Shown here: positions 1 through 12,852 of the stretch, piece after piece
Position numbering within the stretch: position 1 is the first letter of the stretch
Layout of the letters: the number at the start of each line of letters is the position of its first letter
Assembly (NCBI GenBank): GCA_025362495.1
Contig: JANYGI010000218.1
Location: 1-64,000 of the forward strand
Length of the DNA: 64,000 nucleotides
Direction of reading: 5' to 3'
From: Byssovorax sp.
Lineage (GTDB): Bacteria > Myxococcota_A > Polyangia > Polyangiales > Polyangiaceae
Translations under genes and position numbers: made by a program
Notes under the pieces: generated by a model
What the model was told of the DNA's origin: nothing
The model's input: only the letters and a program-made list of their open reading frames with translations
The model's database searches: none

Positions 1-3951
<3,951 letters not shown>

Positions 3952-3988
3952 GGTCGACAGTTCCTGAGGCAAAAAGAAAGAGCCACGC

Positions 3989-4690
3989 TCACAGGGCGCA
4001 GGCAGTGAACCCAGCCTTCGTGCAGTCCCCGGCCTTCGTGCAGACACAGAGCTTGTTCACGCATTCACCGAAGCCACCGCACGAGGCATCGGTGGTGCAG
4101 CCTCCGCCGCCGGTCGAAAGGCAGTACATCTTGCCGTTTTCATCAGTGCCAGTGCACGTTGCCCCGCCACTGCACGCGGCGCCGTTGACCGTGCACGTCT
4201 CGCCGCAAATGTGTTGGCCGGAGAGCAAGAGGCAGTCCTGGTTGGAGCCAGGCGCGCCGCAGTCGGCTGCCGTGCTGCACTGAGGCGCAATGCACGCTCC
4301 GTGCGCCATGTCGCACGTGTAGTTGTACGGATACTTATCGCTGGGGCAATCAGGTCCAGTGCCCGTCGAGCCCATAGGTGGGCAGCAGTCGCTCGATAGA
4401 CCGCACGGCTTCGTACAGTACCCGTACACCGGCCCTCCGGTGCTCGTCGTCGCGGCGCTCGACGTGGCCGCGATCGAGCCTCCTGTGCCCGCGGCGCTGG
4501 TCGACGAAGCGCCGCCTCCGCTCGTGGTCGTCGTCGTCGCGACGCCGGTCGTCGTGCTCGCGTTGGTGGTCGTCGCGCCGCCCGCGCCGGAGGTAGTCGA
4601 CGTCGTCGCAACGCCCCCGCTGCTGCAGGCGGCGACGCCCGCCGCGAGCGCCGCCAGCCCGAGAACCACCGCCGCTTGAGTAGATCGCAT
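3989..4690 (-). CDS. Cys-rich secreted lipoprotein, function unknown
   Basis: 233 residues from the ATG at 4690. Upstream in-frame starts would only add a non-signal extension. The N-terminus is a clear lipoprotein signal: MRST, a hydrophobic run and a lipobox ending GVAAC. A low-complexity Thr/Ser/Ala/Gly linker of about 60 residues follows, then a Cys-rich domain (about residues 95-233) with spaced motifs such as CGLSSDCCPP, CGGFGEC and CVCTKAGDC. Disulfide-rich domains after such linkers are common in myxobacterial envelope proteins. It lies 37 nt downstream of the TSP3 gene start, on the same strand. No catalytic motif was recognised and no enzymatic role is proposed. Confidence 0.85.
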   Translation of the reverse strand: MRSTQAAVVLGLAALAAGVAACSSGGVATTSTTSGAGGATTTNASTTTGVATTTTTSGGGASSTSAAGTGGSIAATSSAATTSTGGPVYGYCTKPCGLSSDCCPPMGSTGTGPDCPSDKYPYNYTCDMAHGACIAPQCSTAADCGAPGSNQDCLLLSGQHICGETCTVNGAACSGGATCTGTDENGKMYCLSTGGGGCTTDASCGGFGECVNKLCVCTKAGDCTKAGFTACAL

Positions 4691-4819
4691 GGTGGCGTCG
4701 ATGTTACCAGGGTGGGTGCGGGCGGTGGGGATCTTCCTGCGGGAGCGCCATCCCTCGACGGGGCTCGCCGTCCGCGGGGAGGCCGGCGCGACGCCGCGCA
4801 TCACGCCGAGTTAGGAGGC

Positions 4820-6592
4820 TCAGGGCTGGAACTTCGCGAGCGCCATATCGAAGGTGGTCGTCGACATACCCGTGAGCACACCAGCTCCAAAATCGATGTT
4901 GCCTGAATCGAAGCCGGTGAGGACAACGCTCATCGTGGCTTTGTCGTAACGCACAGCGGAGGCTGCTTGCGCGCCTGTGGCGCCGAAAGATTTGCTCCAG
5001 ACGTGTGCCAGGTTGGCATCGAACTTTGCGAGGAACATGTCAGTGCCGCCGCCGAACGGAAGCGCACCGCCGCCGAGATCGCCCGACGCAACGAGAGCCC
5101 CCGTCAAATAGATAGCGTCGGCCGCGTCCACGGTCAGGCTGATACCACTGATCACCGGGAAAATCTTGGCGTTAACGACGCCTCCGATGTTGGTATACTT
5201 GAGCAGAAACGCGTGGCGAGCACCGCCGACAGGAGCGCTCACCACGCCCCCGCCGAAATTTGTATCTCCGCTCACGTATCCTGTTACAACGACGTTGCTC
5301 GCGCTGTCCACTGCGACGTCGGCGGCAATATCGTAGTCGATCGCGGTGCCAAAGGCCTCGCCCCAGCTCGCGTTCCCATTGGTGTCGAGCTTGGCCACGA
5401 ACGCGTCCCAGTCGCCGCCACCGCCGCTCGTCGTCAACTTCCCGGGAAAGGCGGTGAAGAAGATGTTTCCCTGGAACTGCCCCGCGATGAAGACGTTGCC
5501 GGTGCTATCGAGCGCGAGGCGCTGAAGCGTCGAATCGACGTTCGTGGTGCCGCTCTGCTCCTTGAATTGCTTCGCCCAGACGACCGCGCCGGTCGCGCCC
5601 GCCAGCTTCGTGACGAACACATCTGCACCCAGCGTCGTCGGCAAGCTGGTGGCGTCGAAGGTTACCTTGCCATGGAGTGTGCCGCCGACCACCACGTCGC
5701 CATTCGGATCGATGGCGAGCGCGGTCGCCTCGTTGTAACCCGAGATGCCGCCCGAAGAGCCGAAGCGTCTGGACCACAACGGCGCCCCGGCGGCGTCAAA
5801 TTTCGCCACGAAGATGTCGACGTCCGAGCTGGCGGTGAGCACTCCACCGCCAAAATCTGCCGTTCCGCCGAACCCACCGCCGAGGTACACGTTGCCCATG
5901 GCATCGACTGCTACGGCGTTGCCGAGATCGTTGTCCGTCGGATCTCCGAAGCTCTTCGCCCACACAACGTCGCCTGCAGGATCGAACTTCGCCAGGAAAA
6001 TGTCCCTGGCGCCAGCGGTGTTGAGGGTGATGCTGGTGTTATCGGCCTTCTTCAGCAACTTCATGGTGCCATCGAAGGTTCCCGTGACGAAGATGTTTCC
6101 CGTCATGTCGACGGCAATTGCCTTCGGGAGTTCGTTGTTGGGGTCACCCGCGAGAAAGCTCCACACAGCGTCGCTGCATGCAACTCCGTCGCAGTCTTCG
6201 TCTCCGGGCTTCTTGCAGTCCTCAGGCACCGAGTTCGGCGTCACATTGGGCACGCAGGCCATGTACCCCGTGCCATCCGGCAAGCACATCTGCATACCCG
6301 CTGAGCAAGCGCCGGGGAGACCGCTCGCACAGGCAGTTTGCGTCTGAGGTTGGCACATAACGGAGCTGCCGCCCGTGCCGGCTGTGCTGGTCGTGCTGCT
6401 GGCGCTTGTCACGCCTTCAGTTCCGGCCGATCCCCCTGTTCCGCTGGTCCCACCGTTCCCGGAGCTCGTCGACGTGCCGGTAGCCGATCCCTCGCGGAAC
6501 TCATCGAGTCCGAGCAAGGCCGCGCAACCGGTGCCGAGCATGGTGAAACCGAGGAGCGCGGGAGCAGCATAACCAAGGCGCCTGGTCGTCAT
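4820..6592 (-). CDS. SBBP-type beta-propeller repeat lipoprotein with MopE-like Cys segment
   Basis: 590 residues from ATG 6592 (a second ATG at 6601 is equally possible; neither has a good ribosome site). The signal is MTTRRLGY, a hydrophobic stretch and lipobox GTGC. A Ser/Thr/Gly linker follows, then a Cys segment containing PEDCKKPGDEDCDG, as in myxobacterial MopE-like proteins. The rest is about nine repeats of the SBBP type, for example AVAVDAMGNVYLGGGF and AFLLKYTNIGGVV, each roughly 45-60 residues with DxxGNxxxxG cores, predicted to fold as a beta-propeller on the cell surface. No enzyme motif was seen. The gene stands 129 nt upstream of the Cys-rich lipoprotein gene, on the same strand. 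Confidence 0.85.
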   Translation of the reverse strand: MTTRRLGYAAPALLGFTMLGTGCAALLGLDEFREGSATGTSTSSGNGGTSGTGGSAGTEGVTSASSTTSTAGTGGSSVMCQPQTQTACASGLPGACSAGMQMCLPDGTGYMACVPNVTPNSVPEDCKKPGDEDCDGVACSDAVWSFLAGDPNNELPKAIAVDMTGNIFVTGTFDGTMKLLKKADNTSITLNTAGARDIFLAKFDPAGDVVWAKSFGDPTDNDLGNAVAVDAMGNVYLGGGFGGTADFGGGVLTASSDVDIFVAKFDAAGAPLWSRRFGSSGGISGYNEATALAIDPNGDVVVGGTLHGKVTFDATSLPTTLGADVFVTKLAGATGAVVWAKQFKEQSGTTNVDSTLQRLALDSTGNVFIAGQFQGNIFFTAFPGKLTTSGGGGDWDAFVAKLDTNGNASWGEAFGTAIDYDIAADVAVDSASNVVVTGYVSGDTNFGGGVVSAPVGGARHAFLLKYTNIGGVVNAKIFPVISGISLTVDAADAIYLTGALVASGDLGGGALPFGGGTDMFLAKFDANLAHVWSKSFGATGAQAASAVRYDKATMSVVLTGFDSGNIDFGAGVLTGMSTTTFDMALAKFQP

Positions 6593-6892
6593 CGTGAACA
6601 TCGACGCGAGCCTATCATCGAGCGGTACATGGTCGGCACCGATTTTTGACCGACCCATTGAACGCGCGGGCGACGACAGCCCGGCGGCGTCCGAGCGCTC
6701 CGATCTCGCGCCCGTGCCCACCTTCCTCGACGATCGCCAAGCGCCGCCGCCGCTCGTCGTTCTCAGTCAGCTCCCGGTAAGCCTTGGCCATCCGCCCGAT
6801 GCCTCATTCGCGACGATGCTCGGCAGACATTGGACCGCGCGTACGCGTCGCACGACTCCATGAGTCGATGGGCTGTCAGCCAGAATAGCAAC

Positions 6893-7084
6893 TCACCCTT
6901 TCGCGTAGCGGATCTCGGCGCGCGTGAGACCGGCTTCCTGGATAGCTTGCTCTATCGAGAAAGGACCGCCATCGAGCCGCGGCAAGATATCCAGGCCACG
7001 ATCGAATCGCGATGTTCCAGCCGGTATCCGCGAGGATGTTGCGTCTATCAAGGCTCGGATTTGGCTCGATCTCCCAGGAGAACG
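6893..7084 (-). pseudogene. Possible C-terminal remnant of an unknown gene
   Basis: A 63-codon minus-strand frame with no ATG, bounded upstream by a TGA at 7085-7087. It ends with a natural-looking C-terminus: residues read RGLDILPRLDGGPFSIEQAI and then QEAGLTRAEIRYAKG before the stop. Third-position GC is only moderate, and the frame partly overlaps the plus-strand remnant. It may be the tail of a deleted gene or chance. No family was recognised. Confidence 0.2.
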
Positions 7085-7581
7085 TCACACCGGTACCCGT
7101 GAAGGAGGCAGGGAGCTGGTCCAGGGTCCCGTGCTGCGGGAGGTTGTCCAGCTCGAGGCCTCGCTCGTCAAGGCCCGCAGCTCGCTCGACGTCCGGCGCA
7201 ACGCTTTCGATAAGGCCCACGGCCTCTGCGCCGCCCACGTAGAGACTCACAGTGCCAAGCCCGAAGACGTCCACGGGTTCGGCTTCGCCGTGCTCATCAA
7301 GGCGGCTCAAGTGTTCGCGCCGCAAGTGAACATCGAGGCCAAGTACGACAACGCCAGAGATGTCCTTTGCATCCAGGTTGTCTACACCTCCGGCCAGCAC
7401 CAGAGCGCAATCGAAGTGAGCCCTGGTCCGGTGTCGTCTGGCGGCTACAGCTGCCTCGACGGCACTGGCGTCACCCAGGCACTCTCGGCCTACGCGCCCG
7501 GCGCCTACTGGATTCGCGCCGCCCGTGCGCTCCAAGAACCGCAGCGACCGGTTCGGCCCCATCGCCGTCGTCGTGAAGTAG
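7080..7581 (+). pseudogene. Frameshifted gene remnant, unknown family
   Basis: The plus-strand reading between roughly 7080 and 7530 has codons strongly biased to G/C in the third position and a protein-like composition, for example EVVQLEASLVKARSSLDVRR, GFGFAVLIKAAQVFAPQVNI and SGGYSCLDGTGVTQALSAYA. At about 7515-7530 the sense switches by one base: the original frame becomes Arg/Pro-rich, while the adjacent frame reads VRSKNRSDRFGPIAVVVK and stops at TAG 7579-7581. The simplest reading is a single frameshift near the 3' end. No start codon with a ribosome site was found, so the 5' end is also unclear. The product looks like a small secreted or structural domain but was not identified. Confidence 0.4.
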
Positions 7582-7825
7582 CCCCGCTCTCCTGAGCGTG
7601 GGATCCCGATCCGGGATCCCCCACCTGAGATTCGGATTCGCGGATCGAACATCCTATCACCACCATCGCCAGCCGGAAGACGATCACCCTCGCGAAGCCG
7701 TGTCCAGTCTCCTTCGACCCAGCGGGCGCGAGGTGCGCACGCCGACGAGCCGCCGCGGCCTCGTTTCTGGTATCGTCGCCGTTCGGCCAAGGCCGCCCCC
7801 GCGGCCCGCCAAGGACAGGCAAATC

Positions 7826-10800
7826 GTGCGCACTCCCTCCATCGATCGAGCCTCTTCCACTCGCCGCGCCGCGTGGCTGCTCGCGGGCGCGGCCGCGCTC
7901 TCCGCCGCTCCGGCCGCGTGCTCGCACGACGCCCCGGGGACGACCGCCGAGAAAGACGCGCCGCCCGCGACGCCGGAGATCGACGCCGCGTCCAGCGCGA
8001 AGCTCGCCGCGATCCGCGCGCGCTTCCCCGCCGCGCTCGCCGCGAACGAGGGCGTCCGCGCGCGCGACGACGCGGCCGGCGACGCGATCCAGATCGATCT
8101 CCCGGCCTCCACAAAGCGCGCCGCGACGCTCGATCTCCCGCGCCGCGCCGACGGCGCGATCCACCTGACCGACACCGCGTCGCACCTGCAAATCGCCATC
8201 TCGCTCGAGGGCGCGGCGCCCGCGCGCGCCGCGATCGACGGCGGCGTCGTCCTGTACGCGGGCGCCGCGCCCGGCGACGGCGACGTCATCCACGTGCCGA
8301 GCGCCGCCGGCACCGAAGACTTGATCCACTTCGATCGCGCCCCCGCTAAAGAGCAGCTCCGCTACCGCGTCGACGTCGGCCAGGCCGCCGGGCTCCGCCT
8401 CTTCGCCGGCACGCTCGAGCTCCTCGACGCCGCGGGGACTCCCCTCCTCCGCGTCGCCCCGCCGTACGTGCTCGACGCCCGGGGCCAGCGCCACGAGGCC
8501 GAGCTCGCGCTCGACGGCTGCGCGGCCGACACCAGCGCGCGCGCCCCGTTCGGTCGCCCCGTCACCAGCCCCGGTGCCGCGTTCTGCACGGTCAGCGTCG
8601 ACTGGCACGCAGCGCACGTCGCCTATCCCGCGCTCGTCGATCCGTACTGGGGCACCACGTTCAACACCCTGGTCACGCCGCGCCTCCGCCACACGACAAC
8701 CCTGCTCAACCCGTCTGACGTGAAGAGCCTCGCGCTCGTCGCGGGCGGGTTTGCGGCGGTCGGCGGCGCCGCGCTGAAGTCGGCCGAGATCTACGATCCG
8801 CTCAGCCGCCGCTTCACCCCGACGGGGCTCCTCGCCGTCGCGCGCGGCTCCCACACTGCCACGCTCCTCTCGAAGGTGGCCCCGCCGACCCAGCTCGGCT
8901 CGGCCGATCCGGTCCTCGTCGCCGGCGGCGCCGACAGCGCCGGAACGCCGCTCGCCACGCTCGAAATCTACGATCCCGCGACTGGCCTCTTCCAGACCGA
9001 TCCCGCGCCGATGGCCTTCCCGCGCTTCGGCCACTCGGCCACGCTATTCGCCGATCGCACGGTGCTCCTCGCCGGCGGCACCACGCTGCCGCTCAATCAG
9101 CCCACGCCCACCGCGGCGATCTACACCTTCACCAGCCTCGTCGGCGGCGTTCTCACCGGCACGGTCACCTCGACGGCGACGCCGATGAAGAACTCGCGCA
9201 CCGGCCTCGCGTCGGCCCGCCTCGGCACGGGCAAGGTGCTGCTCACGGGCGGCTTCGTCCTCGCCGGCGGATCGCTGCAAGCCCTTCAATCCGCGGAGAT
9301 CTACGATCCCGCGACCGACGCGTTCCTCGATATCACGCCGGCCAACAACGGCATCGCGCTGATGGCGATCCAGCGCGGCGGGCACACCGCCACGCCGATC
9401 GGTAGCGGGCTCACGCTGATCGCGGGCGGCACCACCAACACCGTCGCTGGCACGTTCCCCACGGCGATCGACATCTACTCCGACGGCTCGGTCGGCGGCG
9501 TCACCGGCTTCCTCAACCCGGGCAGCCTCGGCAACCTCACGACGGGGCGCGCCTCGCACACGGCGACGCTGCTCGCCAACGGCAACGTGCTCATCGCCGG
9601 CGGCTTCAACAGCGGCAGCTCCATCTCGGCGGCCGAGGTCTTCGTTACCAAGACGAAGACCTTCAGCCCGCTCGGCACCCCCGTGCCGATGGGCGCGCGC
9701 GGCGATCATGCGTCGCTGCTCGTCAACGCGGGCGACTCGACCGCCGCCGGCCACACGGTCCTCGTTACCGGCGGTACCACATCGTCCACGAACGGAGCCA
9801 CGGCGCTCGCGTCCGCGGAGATCCTCCACAACGACAACGGCGAGCCCTGCACGCTCCCCGACGAGTGCGCCTCCGGCTTCTGCGCCGACGGCGTCTGCTG
9901 CACCACGGCTTGCACCGGCGAGTGCAACGCATGCAGCACCGCGACCCAGGAGGCCGACGGGAAGAACTTCAACGGCACCTGCGGGTTCGCGAGCAAGGGC
10001 TCCGACCCCCAGGTCCAGTGCATCAACGAGCTCGAGATACACACCCAGTGCAACGGCAAGGGCGTCCCCGAGCAGGCCGGCACCACCAAGGACTGCAAGC
10101 CCGGCACCTGCGACGCCCAGAACCAGTTCTGCGTCACGACCTGCAAATCGACGGCGGAGTGCTCGGTCACCGGCTTCTGCGATCTCACGGATCCGAACGC
10201 GGGCGTGTGCTCGCCGAGGCGCGTCGACAGCACGATCTGCGCGGCCGACGAGGAGTGCTTCAACGGCCATTGCGTCGATGGCCTCTGCTGCGACCTCGCC
10301 TGCGACGGCCAGTGTCAGGCCTGCGACGTCCCTGGTTTCCCGGGGAAATGCACGGCGTTCGGCACCGAGTCGACGCACGAGCAGCCCCACCCGAACGACC
10401 TCAACCCGAAGACGGCGACCAAGCCGCGCGCCGCGTGCGACGGCGTCGTCGGCGGCAAGGCGACGTCGTGCACCGGCTACTGCGTCGGCGCGATGGACCC
10501 CCTTCACTGCCAGGATCCCGGCGCGAGCGTCACGCTCCAGGGCCCGACCTGCGCCGACGTGGCCGGCGCCGCGTCGAAGCTCACCTCGTATCCGTGCGAC
10601 GGCAAAGGCACCAACACCGAGGTCGCGAGCGACTGCGGCGGCTTCCTCTGCGCCGACGCCACCACCTGCAAGACGGCCTGCGCCGCCGACACCGAGTGCC
10701 TCCCCGACTTCGTGTGCACCGACAAGGTCTGTCAGGCGCTGACTGGCCCCCTCTGCGACGGTGGCAACATCCTCCGTCGCCCCGCGGCCCAGGGCGGCAA

Positions 10801-11053
10801 CACCCCTTGCGCCGATCACTACACCTGCCCTGCCCTCGCCACGGCCTGCCGCACCGACTGCGATTCGGTCAACGACTGTGTCGACGGCCTGGTCTGCAAC
10901 GGTGACCGCAAGTGCGTCACTCGCCCCGCGGCGGCGGTGATCACCGCCTGCAACGTGGGTCAGCCCGGCGACGCCCCGCCGAGCCCACTCCCGTGGACGG
11001 CCGCTCTCGGCACTCTCGCTGCCCTCGCGATTTTCCGCCGCCACACCCGCTGA
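7826..11053 (+). CDS. Kelch-like repeat / Cys-rich lipoprotein with MYXO-CTERM-like tail
   Basis: 1075 residues from GTG 7826, preceded by AAGGA 10 nt upstream. The signal peptide has a Cys at the lipobox position (SAAPAACSHD). Residues about 300-660 carry repeated LxAGG...SAEIYDP...R..HTATLL units, the Kelch / galactose-oxidase propeller pattern. A Cys-rich region follows with repeated units like CADGVCCTTACTGECNACS and CVDGLCCDLACDGQCQACD, a myxobacterial secreted-protein domain of unknown role. The last about 35 residues are a Cys, a Pro-rich linker, a hydrophobic run (TAALGTLAALAIF) and RRHTR, resembling the MYXO-CTERM sorting tail. A protein with both a lipobox and such a tail is odd. 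It is probably surface displayed; no catalytic residues were identified. Confidence 0.85.
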   Translation: MRTPSIDRASSTRRAAWLLAGAAALSAAPAACSHDAPGTTAEKDAPPATPEIDAASSAKLAAIRARFPAALAANEGVRARDDAAGDAIQIDLPASTKRAATLDLPRRADGAIHLTDTASHLQIAISLEGAAPARAAIDGGVVLYAGAAPGDGDVIHVPSAAGTEDLIHFDRAPAKEQLRYRVDVGQAAGLRLFAGTLELLDAAGTPLLRVAPPYVLDARGQRHEAELALDGCAADTSARAPFGRPVTSPGAAFCTVSVDWHAAHVAYPALVDPYWGTTFNTLVTPRLRHTTTLLNPSDVKSLALVAGGFAAVGGAALKSAEIYDPLSRRFTPTGLLAVARGSHTATLLSKVAPPTQLGSADPVLVAGGADSAGTPLATLEIYDPATGLFQTDPAPMAFPRFGHSATLFADRTVLLAGGTTLPLNQPTPTAAIYTFTSLVGGVLTGTVTSTATPMKNSRTGLASARLGTGKVLLTGGFVLAGGSLQALQSAEIYDPATDAFLDITPANNGIALMAIQRGGHTATPIGSGLTLIAGGTTNTVAGTFPTAIDIYSDGSVGGVTGFLNPGSLGNLTTGRASHTATLLANGNVLIAGGFNSGSSISAAEVFVTKTKTFSPLGTPVPMGARGDHASLLVNAGDSTAAGHTVLVTGGTTSSTNGATALASAEILHNDNGEPCTLPDECASGFCADGVCCTTACTGECNACSTATQEADGKNFNGTCGFASKGSDPQVQCINELEIHTQCNGKGVPEQAGTTKDCKPGTCDAQNQFCVTTCKSTAECSVTGFCDLTDPNAGVCSPRRVDSTICAADEECFNGHCVDGLCCDLACDGQCQACDVPGFPGKCTAFGTESTHEQPHPNDLNPKTATKPRAACDGVVGGKATSCTGYCVGAMDPLHCQDPGASVTLQGPTCADVAGAASKLTSYPCDGKGTNTEVASDCGGFLCADATTCKTACAADTECLPDFVCTDKVCQALTGPLCDGGNILRRPAAQGGNTPCADHYTCPALATACRTDCDSVNDCVDGLVCNGDRKCVTRPAAAVITACNVGQPGDAPPSPLPWTAALGTLAALAIFRRHTR

Positions 11054-11138
11054 AAGCAATTCGCACGACCCAGGTGGGTGTGAACGCGCCCCTTGGGTGA
11101 GACCACGCGCGCCGCCCACCGGCGCGTCGCCTCCTCGC

Positions 11139-11624
11139 ATGCACGACGATCTCCTCGATCTCCTCCTCGCGCTCGACGGCGTCCGCCAGAGCCCGCGCTA
11201 CCACCCCGAGGGCGACGCCCTCTACCACTCGCTCCAGGCCTTCGATCTCGCCCGCCGCGCCACCGACGATCGGGCGCTCTGGGCCGCGGCGTTGCTGCAC
11301 GACGTCGGCAAAGCGGTAAGCTCGCCCGACCACGACGCGATCGGGGCAGAAATCCTCGACGGCCTCGTCGCCCCTCGCGTCGTCTGGCTCGTGCGCCACC
11401 ACCTCGATCTCCTCGAAGCCCCCGGCGTCACCAAGCGTCGCCTCCGCGGCAGCTCCGCCCTCGTCGATCTCCAGCGCCTCCGCCGCTGGGACGTGGGCGG
11501 CCGCTCGCCGTCCGCCGTGGTCCTCGACGCCGCCGACGCGCTCGTCGTCCTGTTCGACGGCGCCGATCTCTTCTCCCTCTCGCCCGACGGCCAGGCCGCC
11601 CCCGATCATGAGGAAATCGTTTGA
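11139..11624 (+). CDS. HD-domain phosphohydrolase
   Basis: 161 residues, ATG 11139 (MHDDLLDLLLALDGV). The HD superfamily motifs are in order: YHSLQAFDLARR supplies the first His, ALLHDVGKA the HD pair, and DHDAIGAEIL plus VRHHLDLL the following His/Asp ligands. The length matches small stand-alone HD hydrolases that act on nucleotides or remove phosphates from RNA ends. The 3' end overlaps the next gene by 17 nt and a nucleotidyltransferase follows, so the three genes look translationally coupled. An HD plus nucleotidyltransferase pairing recalls CCA-adding enzymes, where both domains occur in one protein, but the substrate here is unknown. Confidence 0.8.
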   Translation: MHDDLLDLLLALDGVRQSPRYHPEGDALYHSLQAFDLARRATDDRALWAAALLHDVGKAVSSPDHDAIGAEILDGLVAPRVVWLVRHHLDLLEAPGVTKRRLRGSSALVDLQRLRRWDVGGRSPSAVVLDAADALVVLFDGADLFSLSPDGQAAPDHEEIV

Positions 11625-11988
11625 GCACCAACGATTCGAGCGCCCGCGAAGGGAGATGCCCCGCGTCCGCCTGAGCGCCGATCCCGAGCGCCTCCGCGGA
11701 GCCCGCCCGCTCTGGGACGACGGTCCCGACGACGACCCGCGGGGCGCCCGCGCCGAGCTCCGCGACGCCGTGCGCGACGCGGTCACGAACCAGCTCACCG
11801 ACAAGCAGCGCGAGGTCGTCGAGGCCTATTTCTTCGAGGGCCTCTCCCAGGGCGACATCGCCCGTCGACTCGGCATCTCGCAGCAGGTGGTGCAGAAGCG
11901 GCTCCACGGCGCGCCCCGCGGCGGCAAGCTCGTGGGCGGCGCGATTCACCGCCTCCGCGTGGCCCTCGCCGAGCGGGTGATGCCATGA
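11608..11988 (+). CDS. Small sigma-70 region 4-like helix-turn-helix protein
   Basis: 126 residues. After about 45 charged residues comes a region 4-type HTH: LTDKQREVVEAYFFEGLSQ, then GDIARRLGISQQVVQKRLHG, as in ECF sigma factors and RNA-polymerase-binding regulators. There is no region 2, so it cannot be a complete sigma factor; it is probably a DNA-binding regulator. The start at 11608 overlaps the HD gene and lacks a good ribosome site. An alternative ATG at 11656 has a purine-rich GAAGGGAG directly before it. The stop overlaps the start of the nucleotidyltransferase (ATGA), indicating coupling. Confidence 0.65.
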   Translation: MRKSFEHQRFERPRREMPRVRLSADPERLRGARPLWDDGPDDDPRGARAELRDAVRDAVTNQLTDKQREVVEAYFFEGLSQGDIARRLGISQQVVQKRLHGAPRGGKLVGGAIHRLRVALAERVMP

Positions 11989-12827
11989 GCGCCGAGCGCT
12001 TCGGGGGCCTCCGCGCCCGCATTGCCATGGAGGCGGCCCGCCTCATGTACGAGGAGGGCGTGAAGCAGTACTTCACGGCCAAGCACCTCGCCTGCAAACG
12101 CATGCTGGGCAAGGTCGCCGGCAAGCGCGCCCGCTACCGCCCCGCCGATCTCCCTTCCAACGGCGAGATCCGCGACGCCCTGCTCTCGCTCGCGCAGCTC
12201 GCCGAGGGCGATCTCCGCACGCGCCGCCTCTTCGCCATGCGGATCACCGCGCTCGAATCCATGCGCGCCCTTGCCCCGTTCGAGCCGCGCCTGATCGGGT
12301 CCGTCAGCACCGGCCACATCCGCCGCGGCAGCGACATCGATCTCCAGGTCTTCACGCCCGATCCCGACGCCCTCGAGAATCACCTCGACGCCCTCGGATG
12401 GGCCTTTGAACGCGAGCCCGTCACCATCCAGAAATTCGGCGAGATCCGCGAGTATCTCCACTTCCACGTGGTCGACGTCTTCGCCGTCGAGCTCACCGTC
12501 TACGAGCCGCGCGAGCTGCGCTTTCGCCCGCGCAGCAGCACCGATGGTAAACCCATCGTCCGCATGGGCGAAAAGGCCCTCGAAGCGCTCCTGTTGAAAG
12601 AGCACAACGAGGACTGGTCACGCTACCTCGCGACCGGCGAGATCGAGGGGATGGAAGAGCTGCTGAGCGAAGCTGACGACGACGAGTCGGCGCCCCGCCC
12701 AGGGCCCTGGGATGGCCTGATCGCGAGCGGCCCCGACAACGATGATCCGATAGCGGGAGAGCCGGGCGAAGAGAACGATCCAGAGGAGAGCTACGAGGCT
12801 TTGCCGGGATTCGAATCGTTTGGCTGA
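11985..12827 (+). CDS. Pol-beta-type nucleotidyltransferase
   Basis: 280 residues, starting in the ATGA overlap with the HTH gene. The core (about residues 95-165) has the nucleotidyltransferase signature GSVSTGHIRRGSDIDL, with both metal-binding Asp residues, and a later acidic beta-strand (HVVDVFAVELTVYEP) that can supply the third carboxylate. The N-terminal 90 residues are helical and basic (KQYFTAKHLACKRMLGK). The C-terminus from about 215 is acidic and probably disordered. Family members adenylylate or otherwise transfer NMP to RNA, antibiotics or proteins; nothing here fixes the substrate. The coupled HD and HTH genes suggest a small RNA- or nucleotide-processing unit. Confidence 0.75.
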   Translation: MSAERFGGLRARIAMEAARLMYEEGVKQYFTAKHLACKRMLGKVAGKRARYRPADLPSNGEIRDALLSLAQLAEGDLRTRRLFAMRITALESMRALAPFEPRLIGSVSTGHIRRGSDIDLQVFTPDPDALENHLDALGWAFEREPVTIQKFGEIREYLHFHVVDVFAVELTVYEPRELRFRPRSSTDGKPIVRMGEKALEALLLKEHNEDWSRYLATGEIEGMEELLSEADDDESAPRPGPWDGLIASGPDNDDPIAGEPGEENDPEESYEALPGFESFG

Positions 12828-12852
12828 GGACGAGAGAAGAGAGGAAGAGGAG

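Larger units (their letters stand above)
6593..7825. other. Gene-poor stretch with decayed coding remnants
   Basis: About 1.2 kb between the SBBP lipoprotein and the Kelch-like lipoprotein without an intact recognisable gene. GC and codon-position signals switch between strands. A plus-strand remnant with strong G/C third positions runs to 7581, and a possible minus-strand remnant ends at 6893; both are listed separately. A 58-codon minus-strand frame at 6615-6791 starts MAKAYRELTENDERRR but then turns into arginine-rich sequence, so only its start looks protein-like. The stretch probably contains the promoters of both flanking lipoprotein genes, but no convincing -35/-10 pair was found. Confidence 0.5.

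Noticed and set aside
6615-6791. 58-codon minus-strand frame beginning MAKAYRELTEND
   Set aside because: Only the first 25 residues look natural; it has no ribosome site or family match. Possibly part of the decayed region, but not supportable as a gene.
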